DNA of 64,000 nt. Source: CAZXFA01 sp964640085 (GTDB taxonomy: Bacteria > Actinomycetota > UBA4738 > HRBIN12). Positions within the stretch are counted from its first letter, which is position 1; each line of letters starts with the position of its first letter. The notes beneath the pieces were generated by a model. It made no database searches and had not been told where the DNA came from. It saw only the letters and a list, made by a program, of their open reading frames with translations. Below, piece by piece: positions 40,142-49,080 of the stretch. A program made the translations under genes and the position numbers. The stretch is from positions 1 to 64,000 of the forward strand of contig CAZXFA010000015.1 of NCBI GenBank assembly GCA_964640085.1. Reading direction: 5' to 3'.

Positions 40142-42589
40142 TCAGCCGGACGTGACGATGTTGACCAGGCGTGGTGCCCGGACGATCACCGTTGCGATCT
40201 CGCGCCCGTCGATCGCCTTGCGTGCGTTCTCGGAGGCCAGGGCGAGCTCGCGGCAGGTCTCCTCGGGGGCCGAGGCGTCCACCTCCACCCGGTCGCGGAC
40301 CTTGCCATCCACCTGCACGACCATCGTGACCCGGTCCACGGTCGCGAGCGCCGGGTCGAACGCCGGCCACGCCGCCCCGTGCACGCTCTCGGCGTTGCCG
40401 AGCGCCTCTCGCCACAGCTCCTCGGCCAGGAACGGGGCCAGCGGCGCGAGCATCAGCACCAAGGCCGTCGCCGCCTCGCGGGCTCCGCCGCCCGAATCCA
40501 GGGCCGTCCGCATCTCGTTCGACAGGATCTGGAGCTTGGAGATCGCCACGTTGAACCGGAACCGCTCCAGGTCCTCGGTCACGGCCTCGATCGTGCGGTG
40601 AGTGAGCCTCTGGAGCTCCTCGGGGTCCGGGGTATCTCGCTCCGTGGCCTCCCAGACCGCCGCGTGCACCCGCCCGAGCCAGGCATTCGCACCGGGCCGG
40701 CGGTCCGGGTCGGGCGCGATGAGCTTCCAGTCGATGTCGTCCTCGAACGGTCCCGCGAACAGGATCGTGAGCCGTACGGTGTCGGCCCCCCAGCGTTCGA
40801 CCAAGGGCATCGGCTCCACGATGTTGCCCTTCGACTTGCTCATGGAGGCGCCGCCGAAGATCACCTGGCCCTGGTTCATCAGCCGGAGCATCGGCTCGGT
40901 GAACCCGACGAGCCCCATGTCGAACAGCACCTTGGTGAAGAAACGGCTGTAGAGCAGGTGCAGGATCGCGTGCTCGACCCCGCCCACGTACTGGTCGACG
41001 GGCATCCACCGCGAGACCTGATCGGGGTTGAACGCGCGCCCCTCGTTCCCCGGGGAGCAGTAGCGGAAGAAGTACCAGGACGAGTCGACGAACGTGTCCA
41101 TCGTGTCGGTGTCGCGCTTCGCCGGCTTCCCGCAGGTGGGGCAGGTCACGTTCACGAAGCCTCCGTGGCGGGCGAGCGGCGACTCCCCGCCCGGCCGGAA
41201 GTCGACGTCGTCGGGAAGCAGGACCGGCAGATCCTCCTCGGGTACCGCCACCTCGCCGTGCTCGGGGCAGTGGACGATCGGGATCGGCGCCCCCCAGTAC
41301 CGCTGACGGCTGATCAGCCAGTCCCGCAGGCGGTAGGTCACCGAGACCTTGCCCTTGCCCTGCTCCTCGAGCCACCCGATCACCGCATCGATCGACCCCG
41401 GCGAGCGCAAACCGTCGAACGGACCCGAGTTCACCATCACGCCCTCGTGGTCGTAGGCCTCGGTCATGGTTTCAGCGTCGCGCTCCTCCCCCGGCGGCTG
41501 GACCACCACGCGGATCGGCAGCCGGTGCTCGCGGGCGAACTCGAGGTCCCGCTGATCGTGCGCCGGCACGCCCATCACCGCGCCCGTCCCGTACTCCATC
41601 AAGACGTACGGCGTTACGAACACCGGCACCCGCTCGCCGTTCACCGGGTTCACCGCGTGGACGCCGAGGGGCACACCCTCGCGGCTCTCCGCCTGCTCGC
41701 GACTGGTGAGCGGCGTGGCCCGCAGCCGGTCGAGCATGGCCTTCGCCTCCGCCGAGGTCCCCCCGGCCTCCGCGAGCTTCGGCACCAGCTCGTGCTCGAG
41801 GGCGAACACGAAGAACGTGACCCCCCACAGCGTGTCGGGCCGGGTGGTGAACACTTCGACGCGGTCGCCGGTCTCGGCGATCTCGAAGGCGACCTGGGCC
41901 CCCTCCGACCGGCCGATCCAGTTCCGCTGCATCGTCACCACGCGCTCGGGCCAGTCGACCAGCTCGTCCACGTCGTCGAGCAGCCGTTGCGCGTAGTCGG
42001 TGATCTTGAAGAACCACTGCGTCAGGTCCTTGCGCACCACGGCCGTCCCGCACCGCTCGCACGCGCCGTTGACCACCTGCTCGTTGGCCAGGACCGTGGC
42101 GTCCCTGGGGCACCAGTTGGCCGGCGCGGTCTTGCGGTAGGCCAGACCCCGATCGAACAGCTGCAGGAACAGCCACTGGGTCCAGCGGTAGTACTCGGGA
42201 TCGCTCGTGTGCAGGCGCCGGGTCCAATCGAACGACATCCCCAGGCGGCGGAACGAGCGCGCCTGCTGCTCGATGTTCGCGTAGGTCCACTCCCTCGGGT
42301 GGGTCCCGCGCTTGATGGCCGCGTTCTCCGCCGGCAGGCCGAACGCGTCCCACCCCATCGGGTGCAGGACGTTGTGCCCTCGCATCCAGGCGAACCGGGC
42401 GACCGTGTCGCCACCGGCGAACGCCTCGGCGTGGCCCATGTGGAGGTCGCCCGAGGGGTACGGGAACATGTCGAGCGCGTAGAAGCGTGGCCTGGGGTCG
42501 GCGGCGTCCTCGGAGGCGTGGTAGAGGCCTTCCGCCTCCCACCGCTCGGCCCACTTCGGCTCGATCTCGGTCGCCTCGTAACTGCGCAT
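40142..42589 (-). CDS. leuS: Leucyl-tRNA synthetase
   Basis: 815 residues. Class Ia synthetase charging tRNA-Leu. HIGH-type motif MFPYPSGDLHMGHAEAF near residue 50, a zinc-type cysteine set (CERCGTAV and CPTCGKPA), the CP1 editing domain (with MGVPAHDQRDLEFAREH, where the editing Asp lies), and SMSKSKGNIV as the KMSKS loop. The C-terminal anticodon-binding and Leu-specific domains follow. No Shine-Dalgarno precedes the ATG at 42589; TAGCAT lies 9 bases upstream. Confidence 0.97.
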   Translation of the reverse strand: MRSYEATEIEPKWAERWEAEGLYHASEDAADPRPRFYALDMFPYPSGDLHMGHAEAFAGGDTVARFAWMRGHNVLHPMGWDAFGLPAENAAIKRGTHPREWTYANIEQQARSFRRLGMSFDWTRRLHTSDPEYYRWTQWLFLQLFDRGLAYRKTAPANWCPRDATVLANEQVVNGACERCGTAVVRKDLTQWFFKITDYAQRLLDDVDELVDWPERVVTMQRNWIGRSEGAQVAFEIAETGDRVEVFTTRPDTLWGVTFFVFALEHELVPKLAEAGGTSAEAKAMLDRLRATPLTSREQAESREGVPLGVHAVNPVNGERVPVFVTPYVLMEYGTGAVMGVPAHDQRDLEFAREHRLPIRVVVQPPGEERDAETMTEAYDHEGVMVNSGPFDGLRSPGSIDAVIGWLEEQGKGKVSVTYRLRDWLISRQRYWGAPIPIVHCPEHGEVAVPEEDLPVLLPDDVDFRPGGESPLARHGGFVNVTCPTCGKPAKRDTDTMDTFVDSSWYFFRYCSPGNEGRAFNPDQVSRWMPVDQYVGGVEHAILHLLYSRFFTKVLFDMGLVGFTEPMLRLMNQGQVIFGGASMSKSKGNIVEPMPLVERWGADTVRLTILFAGPFEDDIDWKLIAPDPDRRPGANAWLGRVHAAVWEATERDTPDPEELQRLTHRTIEAVTEDLERFRFNVAISKLQILSNEMRTALDSGGGAREAATALVLMLAPLAPFLAEELWREALGNAESVHGAAWPAFDPALATVDRVTMVVQVDGKVRDRVEVDASAPEETCRELALASENARKAIDGREIATVIVRAPRLVNIVTSG

Positions 42590-42598
42590 GGTTCGCCG

Positions 42599-42604
42599 AT
42601 GCTA
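42599..42604 (-). promoter_or_regulatory. Probable leaderless -10 box for leuS (TAGCAT)
   Basis: TAGCAT on the minus strand, 9 bases before the leuS ATG, with no Shine-Dalgarno. It lies in the 41-bp gap after the saccharopine dehydrogenase-like gene. Confidence 0.5.
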
Positions 42605-42630
42605 CCGAAGGATGCGGGCGGGGCGGCGAT

Positions 42631-43851
42631 CTACGGGGCCGGGCGCTCCTCGATGCCCCAGGGGGATCCGTACTCGTTCAGCAGGTCCAGGAACGGCACG
42701 GCGTCGAACGCCTCGGGCCCGAGCACGCCGGTGCCCTCCCAGACCCCGGTCGACAGCAGCTCGAACGCGATAACGGGGTTCAGCCCGGTCTGCCAAACCA
42801 CGGCCTGCGCGCCGTCCTCAGCCCAAGTCTCCTCCGTGTCGGCCACGTGGTAGAGGTACACGTCGCGCGGTTGCCCGTCGGGCCCGAGCCCCCGGACCCA
42901 CGTCCCAGCGCACGTCTTCCCGGTCATGCGGTCGCCCAGGCTCGCGGGATCGGGCAAACACGCGGCGACCACGTCCCGTGGAGAGACCGCCACCCCGCCC
43001 ACCGGGACGGGTTCGGTCCGGTCCAGGCCGATCTTGTGGAGCGTCTGGAGAACCTCGATGAACTCCTCGCCGAGCCCATACTTGAACGTCACGCGCTCGC
43101 ACCCGATCCAGCGAGGGATCAGCAGGACCTCCTCGTGCTCCACGTTCACGCACCGGATCGGTCCGATGTCCCGGGGGAAGACGAACGTTTCGGGCTCGCT
43201 GAACGGGGGTGTGGTGTACCAGCCGCGCTCGCGCTCCCAGATCACCGGCGGGTTCAGGCACTCCTCGATCGTGGTCCAGATCGAGAAGGAGGGGGCGAAG
43301 TCGTAGCCCCGGACCTCGAGGTTCGCGCCGTCGCGGACCCCGATCTCGTCGATCCGGGAGAAGAGGTGGTCCGCCGCGTACCGAGCGAACACGTCGGACA
43401 GGCCGGGCTCGACACCGCAGCCCACCAGGGCCAGGAGCCCACGGTCCTCCCACGCCGCGGCCTCGGCGAACTGCTCGTCCCCGAGCTTCGTGCCCGGCAG
43501 CTCGTGAGGGCGCTCCGGGTTGGGCTCAGACAGCGACATCGCCATGTCCAGGTAGGTCGCACCCGCCTCGAACGCGCCGTGGAAAATCGGCATCACGAAT
43601 CGCGGATCCACGGCGTTCAGGATCGCGTCGCAGCCGCGCTCCTTGGCCAGGGCCGCGACTGAGGCGGCGTCCGAGGCTTCCACCCGCTCGGCGCTGAACC
43701 GTCCGGTGCCACCGTCGTAGCGGTCGACCACGCTCCGGGCGCGAGCCTCGTCGTTGTCGGCGAACACGATGTGCTCGTAGAAGTCCCGTCGCGCCGCGAT
43801 CGGCGCCACGGCCGACCCCACGCCACCGCTGCCCACGACCAGGATCCGCAT
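42631..43851 (-). CDS. Saccharopine dehydrogenase-like oxidoreductase
   Basis: 406 residues. An N-terminal Rossmann fold (MRILVVGSGGVGSAVAPIAA) and the family's C-terminal domain (DMAMSLSEPN, GCGVEPGLSDVFARYAADHL, and a substrate domain from about residue 150). Relatives act on saccharopine, carboxynorspermidine or similar imino-acid adducts; the real substrate cannot be told. The start is taken at ATG 43851, which gives the Rossmann strand at residue 2 and has TAGACT 8 bases upstream; the frame is open farther upstream but not coding-like. Confidence 0.87.
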   Translation of the reverse strand: MRILVVGSGGVGSAVAPIAARRDFYEHIVFADNDEARARSVVDRYDGGTGRFSAERVEASDAASVAALAKERGCDAILNAVDPRFVMPIFHGAFEAGATYLDMAMSLSEPNPERPHELPGTKLGDEQFAEAAAWEDRGLLALVGCGVEPGLSDVFARYAADHLFSRIDEIGVRDGANLEVRGYDFAPSFSIWTTIEECLNPPVIWERERGWYTTPPFSEPETFVFPRDIGPIRCVNVEHEEVLLIPRWIGCERVTFKYGLGEEFIEVLQTLHKIGLDRTEPVPVGGVAVSPRDVVAACLPDPASLGDRMTGKTCAGTWVRGLGPDGQPRDVYLYHVADTEETWAEDGAQAVVWQTGLNPVIAFELLSTGVWEGTGVLGPEAFDAVPFLDLLNEYGSPWGIEERPAP

Positions 43852-43859
43852 CGCCGGCG

Positions 43860-43865
43860 AGTCTA
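43860..43865 (-). promoter_or_regulatory. Probable leaderless -10 box of the saccharopine dehydrogenase-like gene (TAGACT)
   Basis: TAGACT on the minus strand, 8 bases before the ATG at 43851, without Shine-Dalgarno. Confidence 0.55.
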
Positions 43866-43963
43866 TCCCTCCCACCTGAGGACGGAGGCGCGGCCGGGCG
43901 GGTCCCAGCGGGGATAGGGACGAGGGCCCCTGGCGCGGCCCGCACGTTTCCCCTCTCATCGTG

Positions 43964-44031
43964 GGAAGGTGTTCGGAAGACCTTCCGAGGGGGTGACGGA
44001 TCGAAGGTCTCGCGGCAGCTCAGAGGGCTGC
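43964..44031 (+). other. Structured leader before the 5'-nucleotidase gene
   Basis: Two overlapping stems compete: GGAAGGT (43964-43970) with ACCTTCC (43980-43986), and TCGGAAG (43973-43979) with CTTCCGA (43982-43988). A third stem, GCAGC (44015-44019) with GCTGC (44027-44031), follows. The gene starts at 44086 with GGAGGA. This could be a regulatory leader, but it matches no riboswitch class I know, and stems of this size can arise by chance. Confidence 0.3.
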
Positions 44032-44085
44032 GGCTTGATCGAGCACGAGGGCTCCGCCCAAGCGCAAGAGGGAAGGAGGAAGCTC

Positions 44086-45963
44086 ATGCGGCTGAACGGA
44101 CGGATACCCGGATCGACCCGTGACTCGGCGCGAGAGGGGAGGAGACGCCGATCTGCGCCGCTCGCGGTCCTGGCGACGCTCGCCTTGGTGCTCGCGTTCA
44201 CGCCGGTCGGGACGGCCGGGGCGAAGAAGAGCGGGGACGTCGACTTCTGGCTGACCATCCTGCACAACAACGACGGCGAGTCACAGGTGATCGATGCCGG
44301 CACCGGTCTCGAGGACTTCGGGGGCGCGGCGCGATTCAAGGCGGTCGTCGATCGGCTGAAGTTCGAGGCTACCCACGGGCCGCGGACCCATCGCGGGGCC
44401 AAGCGCGGCGTGGTCATGCTCTCGTCCGGCGACAACTTCCTCGCCGGGCCGGAGTTCAACGCCAGCCTCGACCACGGTGTCCCCTTCTACGACACGGTCG
44501 CGATGGAGCTGATCGGCTACGATGCGGTGAACCTCGGCAACCACGACTTCGACTTCGGCCCCGATGTCCTGGCCGACTTCATCGACGGCTACACGGACCC
44601 GCCGCCGTACGTCAGCGCGAACCTCGACTTCAGCGGCGAGCCGCGCCTCCAGGCGTTCGTCGACGCCGGGGTCATCGTCCCGACCGCCGTCTTCAAGGAG
44701 CGGGGCGAGACGATCGGGGTCATCGGGCTGGAGACCCCGAACCTGCCGTTCATCTCCTCCCCGCGCAACGTGGAGGTTTCGGACGACCTCGTGACCATCG
44801 TCCAGGGCGAGATCGACGACCTGGAGGCGATGGGGGTCGACAAGATCATCCTCACCAGCCACCTGCAGAGCATCGAGAACGAGCTCGCTCTGGTCGCGGA
44901 CATCGACGGCGTGGATGTGGTCATCGCCGGTGGCGGTGACGAGCTCCTCGCGAACCCAGGCGACCTGCTGATCCCCGGGGACGAAGGGCTCGTGTTCGGC
45001 GAGTACCCGCAGATCGCGACCGACCTCGACGGGACCCCGGTCCCGATCGTGACCACCTCCGGCGAGTACCGCTACGTCGGCCAGCTCGTGGTCGGCTTCG
45101 ACCGGGACGGCCAGGTCGTGATGATCGAGGAGGACCGCAGCGGACCCGTCAGGGTCGCGACCGGCACGTGCAACGGATCCACACCGTGCGACGACGCCGT
45201 CGAGCCGGACCCCGCGATGCAGGCCTTGGTCGTGGACCCGGTCGTCGCCTACCTGGAGGACCTCGGCAACAACGTGATCGGGACCTCCGAGGTCGACCTC
45301 GACGGCCTCCGCAGCAGCGTGCGGACGATGGAGACGAACGAGGGCAACCTGATCGCCGACTCGCTCCTGTGGCAGGCGCAGCAGGCCGCGCCCGGCTTCG
45401 GGCTCGACCCGCCGCAGGTCGCGCTCCAGAACGGCGGGGGCATCCGGAACAACACCATCATCCCCGCGGGCCCGATCACCGAGCTCGACACGTTCGACAT
45501 GGTCCCGTTCCCGAACTTCGTGAGCGTGGTCCCGGACATCCCCAGGGGTCAGTTCAAGGAGATTCTAGAGAACGCCTACTCGAGGGTCGAGTTCGTGGAT
45601 GGGCGCTTCGCCCAGATCGCCGGGTTCAGCGTGGTGTGGGACCCGAGCGGGACCCCGCAGGTCGTCGACGCGGACGGCAACGTGACGCAGGCCGGCACCC
45701 GGGTCGTCACCGTGACGTTGGATGACGGCACACCTATCGTCTCGGGCGGTGCGGTCGTTGCCGGAGACCCGATCGACGTGGCCTCGATCGACTTCCTCGC
45801 CAGGGGCGGCGATCAGTACCCGTTCCGGGGAGCGCCGTTCACGACGGTCGGCTTCACGTACCAGCAGGCCGTGAGCAACTACATCCAGGACGGCCTGGCT
45901 GGTCTGATCACGGCCGCGGACTACCCGTTCGGAGGTGAGGGACGGATCACCCAGACGCCGTGA
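44086..45963 (+). CDS. Secreted 5'-nucleotidase / metallophosphatase (UshA-like)
   Basis: 625 residues. A basic signal peptide (hydrophobic about 26-42, cut near GTAGA) is followed by the metallophosphatase domain (LTILHNNDGES, LSSGDNFLAG, NLGNHDFDFG, LTSHLQS give the two-metal ligands) and a 5'-nucleotidase C-terminal domain with ALQNGGGIRNN. It should dephosphorylate extracellular nucleotides to nucleosides and phosphate. GGAAGGAGGA precedes the ATG at 44086. A perfect hairpin separates it from the secreted nuclease downstream, and the two probably work in series on external DNA. Confidence 0.92.
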   Translation: MRLNGRIPGSTRDSAREGRRRRSAPLAVLATLALVLAFTPVGTAGAKKSGDVDFWLTILHNNDGESQVIDAGTGLEDFGGAARFKAVVDRLKFEATHGPRTHRGAKRGVVMLSSGDNFLAGPEFNASLDHGVPFYDTVAMELIGYDAVNLGNHDFDFGPDVLADFIDGYTDPPPYVSANLDFSGEPRLQAFVDAGVIVPTAVFKERGETIGVIGLETPNLPFISSPRNVEVSDDLVTIVQGEIDDLEAMGVDKIILTSHLQSIENELALVADIDGVDVVIAGGGDELLANPGDLLIPGDEGLVFGEYPQIATDLDGTPVPIVTTSGEYRYVGQLVVGFDRDGQVVMIEEDRSGPVRVATGTCNGSTPCDDAVEPDPAMQALVVDPVVAYLEDLGNNVIGTSEVDLDGLRSSVRTMETNEGNLIADSLLWQAQQAAPGFGLDPPQVALQNGGGIRNNTIIPAGPITELDTFDMVPFPNFVSVVPDIPRGQFKEILENAYSRVEFVDGRFAQIAGFSVVWDPSGTPQVVDADGNVTQAGTRVVTVTLDDGTPIVSGGAVVAGDPIDVASIDFLARGGDQYPFRGAPFTTVGFTYQQAVSNYIQDGLAGLITAADYPFGGEGRITQTP

Positions 45964-45992
45964 TCGGAAGGTGAGACGAGGCATGTGAGAGA

Positions 45993-46029
45993 GGACGGGA
46001 TGACCCGCGACGAATGGGTCATCCCGTCC
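45993..46029. terminator. Perfect 14-bp hairpin between nucleotidase and nuclease genes
   Basis: GGACGGGATGACCC (45993-46006) pairs perfectly with 46016-46029 around a 9-base loop. It lies 30 bp past the nucleotidase stop and 33 bp before the nuclease ATG. No T tract follows. It may end the first transcript, or, if transcription continues, set the mRNA ratio of the two genes. Confidence 0.6.
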
Positions 46030-46061
46030 GTTCCACGGTCGTGGAAGGGGGGAACGTCGCC

Positions 46062-48413
46062 ATGACGAACACGCGACGCGGGCGCTGGACGTTGGTCAGC
46101 GCGTTGGCCACGGTCGCACTGCTGGCCGCGCTGGTTCCCGGTGCCGTCGTGGGCGCCGCCACGGGCGACCCGGCGCTCATCAACGAGGTGCTGGCGAGCC
46201 ACGCCGGCACCGACGACACCGAGTTCATCGAGCTCTACGGGGCGCCCGGGACGTCGTTGAACGGCCTCAGCCTGATCGTGGTGGAGGGCGACGCGTTCGG
46301 CCCCGGCACGATCGATCGGCGGTTCGACTTCAAGCCGTTCCACGAGATCGGTCCGAACGGGTTCTTCCTGTTCGGGAACTGCGCCGGGCTGCCCGCCAAC
46401 TACGGGGTCACACCCGACGCCTCGCTCTTCACCAACTACCTCGAGAACAGCTCGCTCACGGTAGGGCTGGTGGAGACCGCCAGCATCTCCGGGAGCGCGG
46501 TGACCGGCTCCGAGGTCGTGCGCGACGCGGTGGCCCTCACGGACGGCGATGCGGGCGACACCTTCTACTTCGGGGCACCGGTCATCGGGCCCGACGGGAT
46601 CTTCTTCCCCGCCGGCGCTCGTCGTGCGACCGATGGCGTGGACACCGACACCGCGGCCGACTGGGTCATCGCCGACTTCAGCCTCGGCTCGGCCAACACG
46701 CCCACCGGCGGTGGGTTCGACGGATGCGCGCCGCTCGAGCTGACGATCCCCGAGATCCAGGGTGACGCTCAGTTCTCGATCTACGCCGGCGAGGTCGTGA
46801 CCACGACCGGGGTGGTGACCCTGTATTCGGCGAACGGTCGCGACTTCTGGATGCAGGACCCCGAGGGCGACGGCGACATCACCACGTCGGACGGGATCGT
46901 GGTCGACGACGGCGGGTTCCTGCCCGGGCCGCCCCAGGTGGGGGATCTGATCGAGATCACGGCGGTCGTGGAGGAGCAGCAGTTCGGACCGGCCCTGCCG
47001 CTGACGAGGCTCGATGCCCCGAGCGCCGTCACGATCGTGTCCAGCGAGGTCCTTCTGCCGCCGCCCGTTCCGCTGACGGATCTGCCGAACACGTCCGTCC
47101 CGGCCGGCATCGGCTTCTGGGAGCCCCTAGAGGGCATGCTGGTCTCGATGTCGAACGCCCCCGTCGTGGCGGCGACCAACGCGTTCGGCGAGTTCGTGGC
47201 GCTGACGAAGAGCGACGCCAAGCCTGGGTCGGGGTGGTACGCCCAAACCCAACAGATCCTGCTCCGGAGCCTCGGCGACGAGATGGTCGACTACAACCCC
47301 GAGCGGATCATGGTGGACGACACGAGCCTGCCCGAGCCGATCATCGTCACCCCCGGCGATCGCATCCGCAGCTTGGTGGGCGTCGTCGATTACACCTTCG
47401 GCAACTACAAGCTGCAGCCGGCCCATTCCGAAATCAAGACCCACCGGCTGCCGGAGGTGCCTATCTCGACCCGCTCCGGACCGAACGGGAGCACGGTGAT
47501 CACCACCTTCAACGTGGAGAACCTCTTCGACCTGGTCGACGAGCCCACCAAGGACGATGAGGGATCCACACCCACGGCGGCCGAGCTGGACGTCAAGCTC
47601 ACCAAGCTCGCGATGGCGATCGAGCTCGAGCTGGGACTGCCGGCGATCATGGTGCTCCAGGAGGTCGAAAACACCGCGATCGCGCAGGAGCTCGGCGATC
47701 GGGTGAACGCCGCGGCCGGCACCGACTACGTGGCCACGTCGTTCGAGACGAGCGACGCACGGGGCATCGAGGTGGCGTTCCTCTGGGACGCTGACCGCGC
47801 GTCGCTCGAGGACGCCTTCCAGATGTCGGGAACTGACGTCGAAGCGGCGTTCGGAGCTTCGAGCCCCAGCCCCGGGAGGGAGCCGCTGGTGGGTGTCTTC
47901 GACATCGAGGGTTCGGAGGTGACGATCGTCGGCAACCACTTCAAGAGCAAGGGCGGCGACGATCCCCTCTTCGGGGTGAACCAGCCACCGATCCGGGTGA
48001 CCGAGATCCAGCGCAGGGCCCAGGCCCAGGTGGTCCGCGACTTCGCCAACGGCATCCTCGACGCCGACCCCGACGCGCTGGTCATGGTCGCCGGAGACCT
48101 GAACGACTTCCAATTCGGGGAGCCGGGCGAGGGCCCCCACCATCCGCTGTCGATCCTGGAGGGCGATCCCGATGAGGTGCCGCTCGCGAACCTCGTATCC
48201 CTCGAGAAGCGAGCCGAGCGGTACAGCTTCGTGTTCGACGGGAACAGCCAGGTGCTCGATCACATGCTCGTGAGCCCCGGGCTCCTCGCGGCGACGGTGG
48301 CGGCGGACTTCCTGCACTTCGACGCCTCGTTCGAGGCCGGGCTGGGGGACGATCCGACGACCACGATCAGATCGTCGGATCACGACCCGCTGGAGGGCAG
48401 GTTCCACCTGTGA
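46062..48413 (+). CDS. Secreted ExeM/NucH-like nuclease with lamin-tail domain
   Basis: 783 residues. Signal peptide (about 8-33, cut after VVGAA), an N-terminal lamin-tail domain (ALINEVLASHAG, TEFIELYG), a middle OB-like region (VVTLYSANGRDFWMQDPEGD), and a C-terminal endonuclease/exonuclease/phosphatase domain: TTFNVENLFDL, MVLQEVENT (metal Glu), NHFKSKGGDD, AGDLNDFQFG and SDHDPLEGRF (catalytic Asp-His). Extracellular ExeM-type enzymes degrade DNA and help cells use it as nutrient or remodel biofilm. The start is ATG 46062 with GGGGGG upstream. Two terminator hairpins follow. Confidence 0.92.
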   Translation: MTNTRRGRWTLVSALATVALLAALVPGAVVGAATGDPALINEVLASHAGTDDTEFIELYGAPGTSLNGLSLIVVEGDAFGPGTIDRRFDFKPFHEIGPNGFFLFGNCAGLPANYGVTPDASLFTNYLENSSLTVGLVETASISGSAVTGSEVVRDAVALTDGDAGDTFYFGAPVIGPDGIFFPAGARRATDGVDTDTAADWVIADFSLGSANTPTGGGFDGCAPLELTIPEIQGDAQFSIYAGEVVTTTGVVTLYSANGRDFWMQDPEGDGDITTSDGIVVDDGGFLPGPPQVGDLIEITAVVEEQQFGPALPLTRLDAPSAVTIVSSEVLLPPPVPLTDLPNTSVPAGIGFWEPLEGMLVSMSNAPVVAATNAFGEFVALTKSDAKPGSGWYAQTQQILLRSLGDEMVDYNPERIMVDDTSLPEPIIVTPGDRIRSLVGVVDYTFGNYKLQPAHSEIKTHRLPEVPISTRSGPNGSTVITTFNVENLFDLVDEPTKDDEGSTPTAAELDVKLTKLAMAIELELGLPAIMVLQEVENTAIAQELGDRVNAAAGTDYVATSFETSDARGIEVAFLWDADRASLEDAFQMSGTDVEAAFGASSPSPGREPLVGVFDIEGSEVTIVGNHFKSKGGDDPLFGVNQPPIRVTEIQRRAQAQVVRDFANGILDADPDALVMVAGDLNDFQFGEPGEGPHHPLSILEGDPDEVPLANLVSLEKRAERYSFVFDGNSQVLDHMLVSPGLLAATVAADFLHFDASFEAGLGDDPTTTIRSSDHDPLEGRFHL

Positions 48414-48430
48414 CGGGCGGAACTGGTCCG

Positions 48431-48496
48431 GTGGTGGATCTCCACGGGATCCACCACGCGCGAACGGAGAGCCCTCGCATCCGCGAGGGCTCTCCG
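48431..48496. terminator. Two tandem hairpins after the nuclease gene
   Basis: Hairpin 1: GTGGTGGATC (48431-48440) with GATCCACCAC (48448-48457). Hairpin 2: CGGAGAGCCCTCGC (48465-48478) with its exact complement at 48483-48496, a 4-base loop and a 14-bp stem. They lie between converging genes (nuclease stop 48413 and the minus-strand gene stop 48520) and can serve both. Confidence 0.75.
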
Positions 48497-48519
48497 CGTC
48501 CTGGTGTCGGTCAGGCCGG

Positions 48520-49080
48520 TCAACTGGGCAGAGCAAGCGTCCCGATCAACGCCATGGTGATGACCCCGCTGTTGTCGACGACCGGGTTGTCCCCGTGGCC
48601 CGAAGCACCAGTGAAGATGCCCGTTCCGCCCGCGATCTCGAACGGACAGTTCACGTCCGTGCGACAGCCCGCAACGTCGGCGTTGAAGACGAAGGTGCAC
48701 CGGTAGGCCACGTACAGCTGGTCCCCGCCCGGCGCGGCGAGTGTCAGCAGCCCGGCGGCCACCTTGCCGACTGCGTGCCCAGTCAGGGCCCCGGCGAGCA
48801 CACGGCTGCAGTGCTCCGAGAAGAACGCGACAGGCCCCGCATGGGCCTCGCTCGTCAGCTCGCCCGATCCTGCCGTCTGCGTGATCCACTGGTATCCGGC
48901 AGGACAGCGCTCGGCCACGGCCGCCGGGTCGTCATCGAAGCCAACCACGACCCCCTTCAGCGATGCCCGCATCGCGACGCCCGCCGCCGTCGCGGGCGAG
49001 GTGCCCACCAACATGAGCGTCGTGACCAACCCGATCACGACGATGAGCTTCGTCCTTCGCATCTTCCTCACCCTTCGCAT
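48520..49080 (-). CDS. Secreted protein of unknown function
   Basis: About 186 residues. A signal peptide (basic MRRTK start, hydrophobic LIVVIGLVTTLMLVG, cut near SPATAA) precedes a domain with six cysteines (CPAGYQW, EHCSR, YRCTF, AGCRT, VNCPF) and a C-terminal GGTGIFTGASGHGDN strand-loop pattern that recalls calycin/allene-oxide-cyclase-like barrels. I cannot name the family. Two starts, ATG 49080 and ATG 49062, are equally supported because an 18-bp tandem duplication has copied the ribosome-binding site and start codon. Confidence 0.68.
   Translation of the reverse strand: MRRVRKMRRTKLIVVIGLVTTLMLVGTSPATAAGVAMRASLKGVVVGFDDDPAAVAERCPAGYQWITQTAGSGELTSEAHAGPVAFFSEHCSRVLAGALTGHAVGKVAAGLLTLAAPGGDQLYVAYRCTFVFNADVAGCRTDVNCPFEIAGGTGIFTGASGHGDNPVVDNSGVITMALIGTLALPS

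Noticed and set aside
38651..42853. A 1400-codon plus-strand open frame
   Set aside because: It lies antisense to tyrosine phenol-lyase and leuS, both unmistakable. Long antisense frames are a by-product of high GC content.
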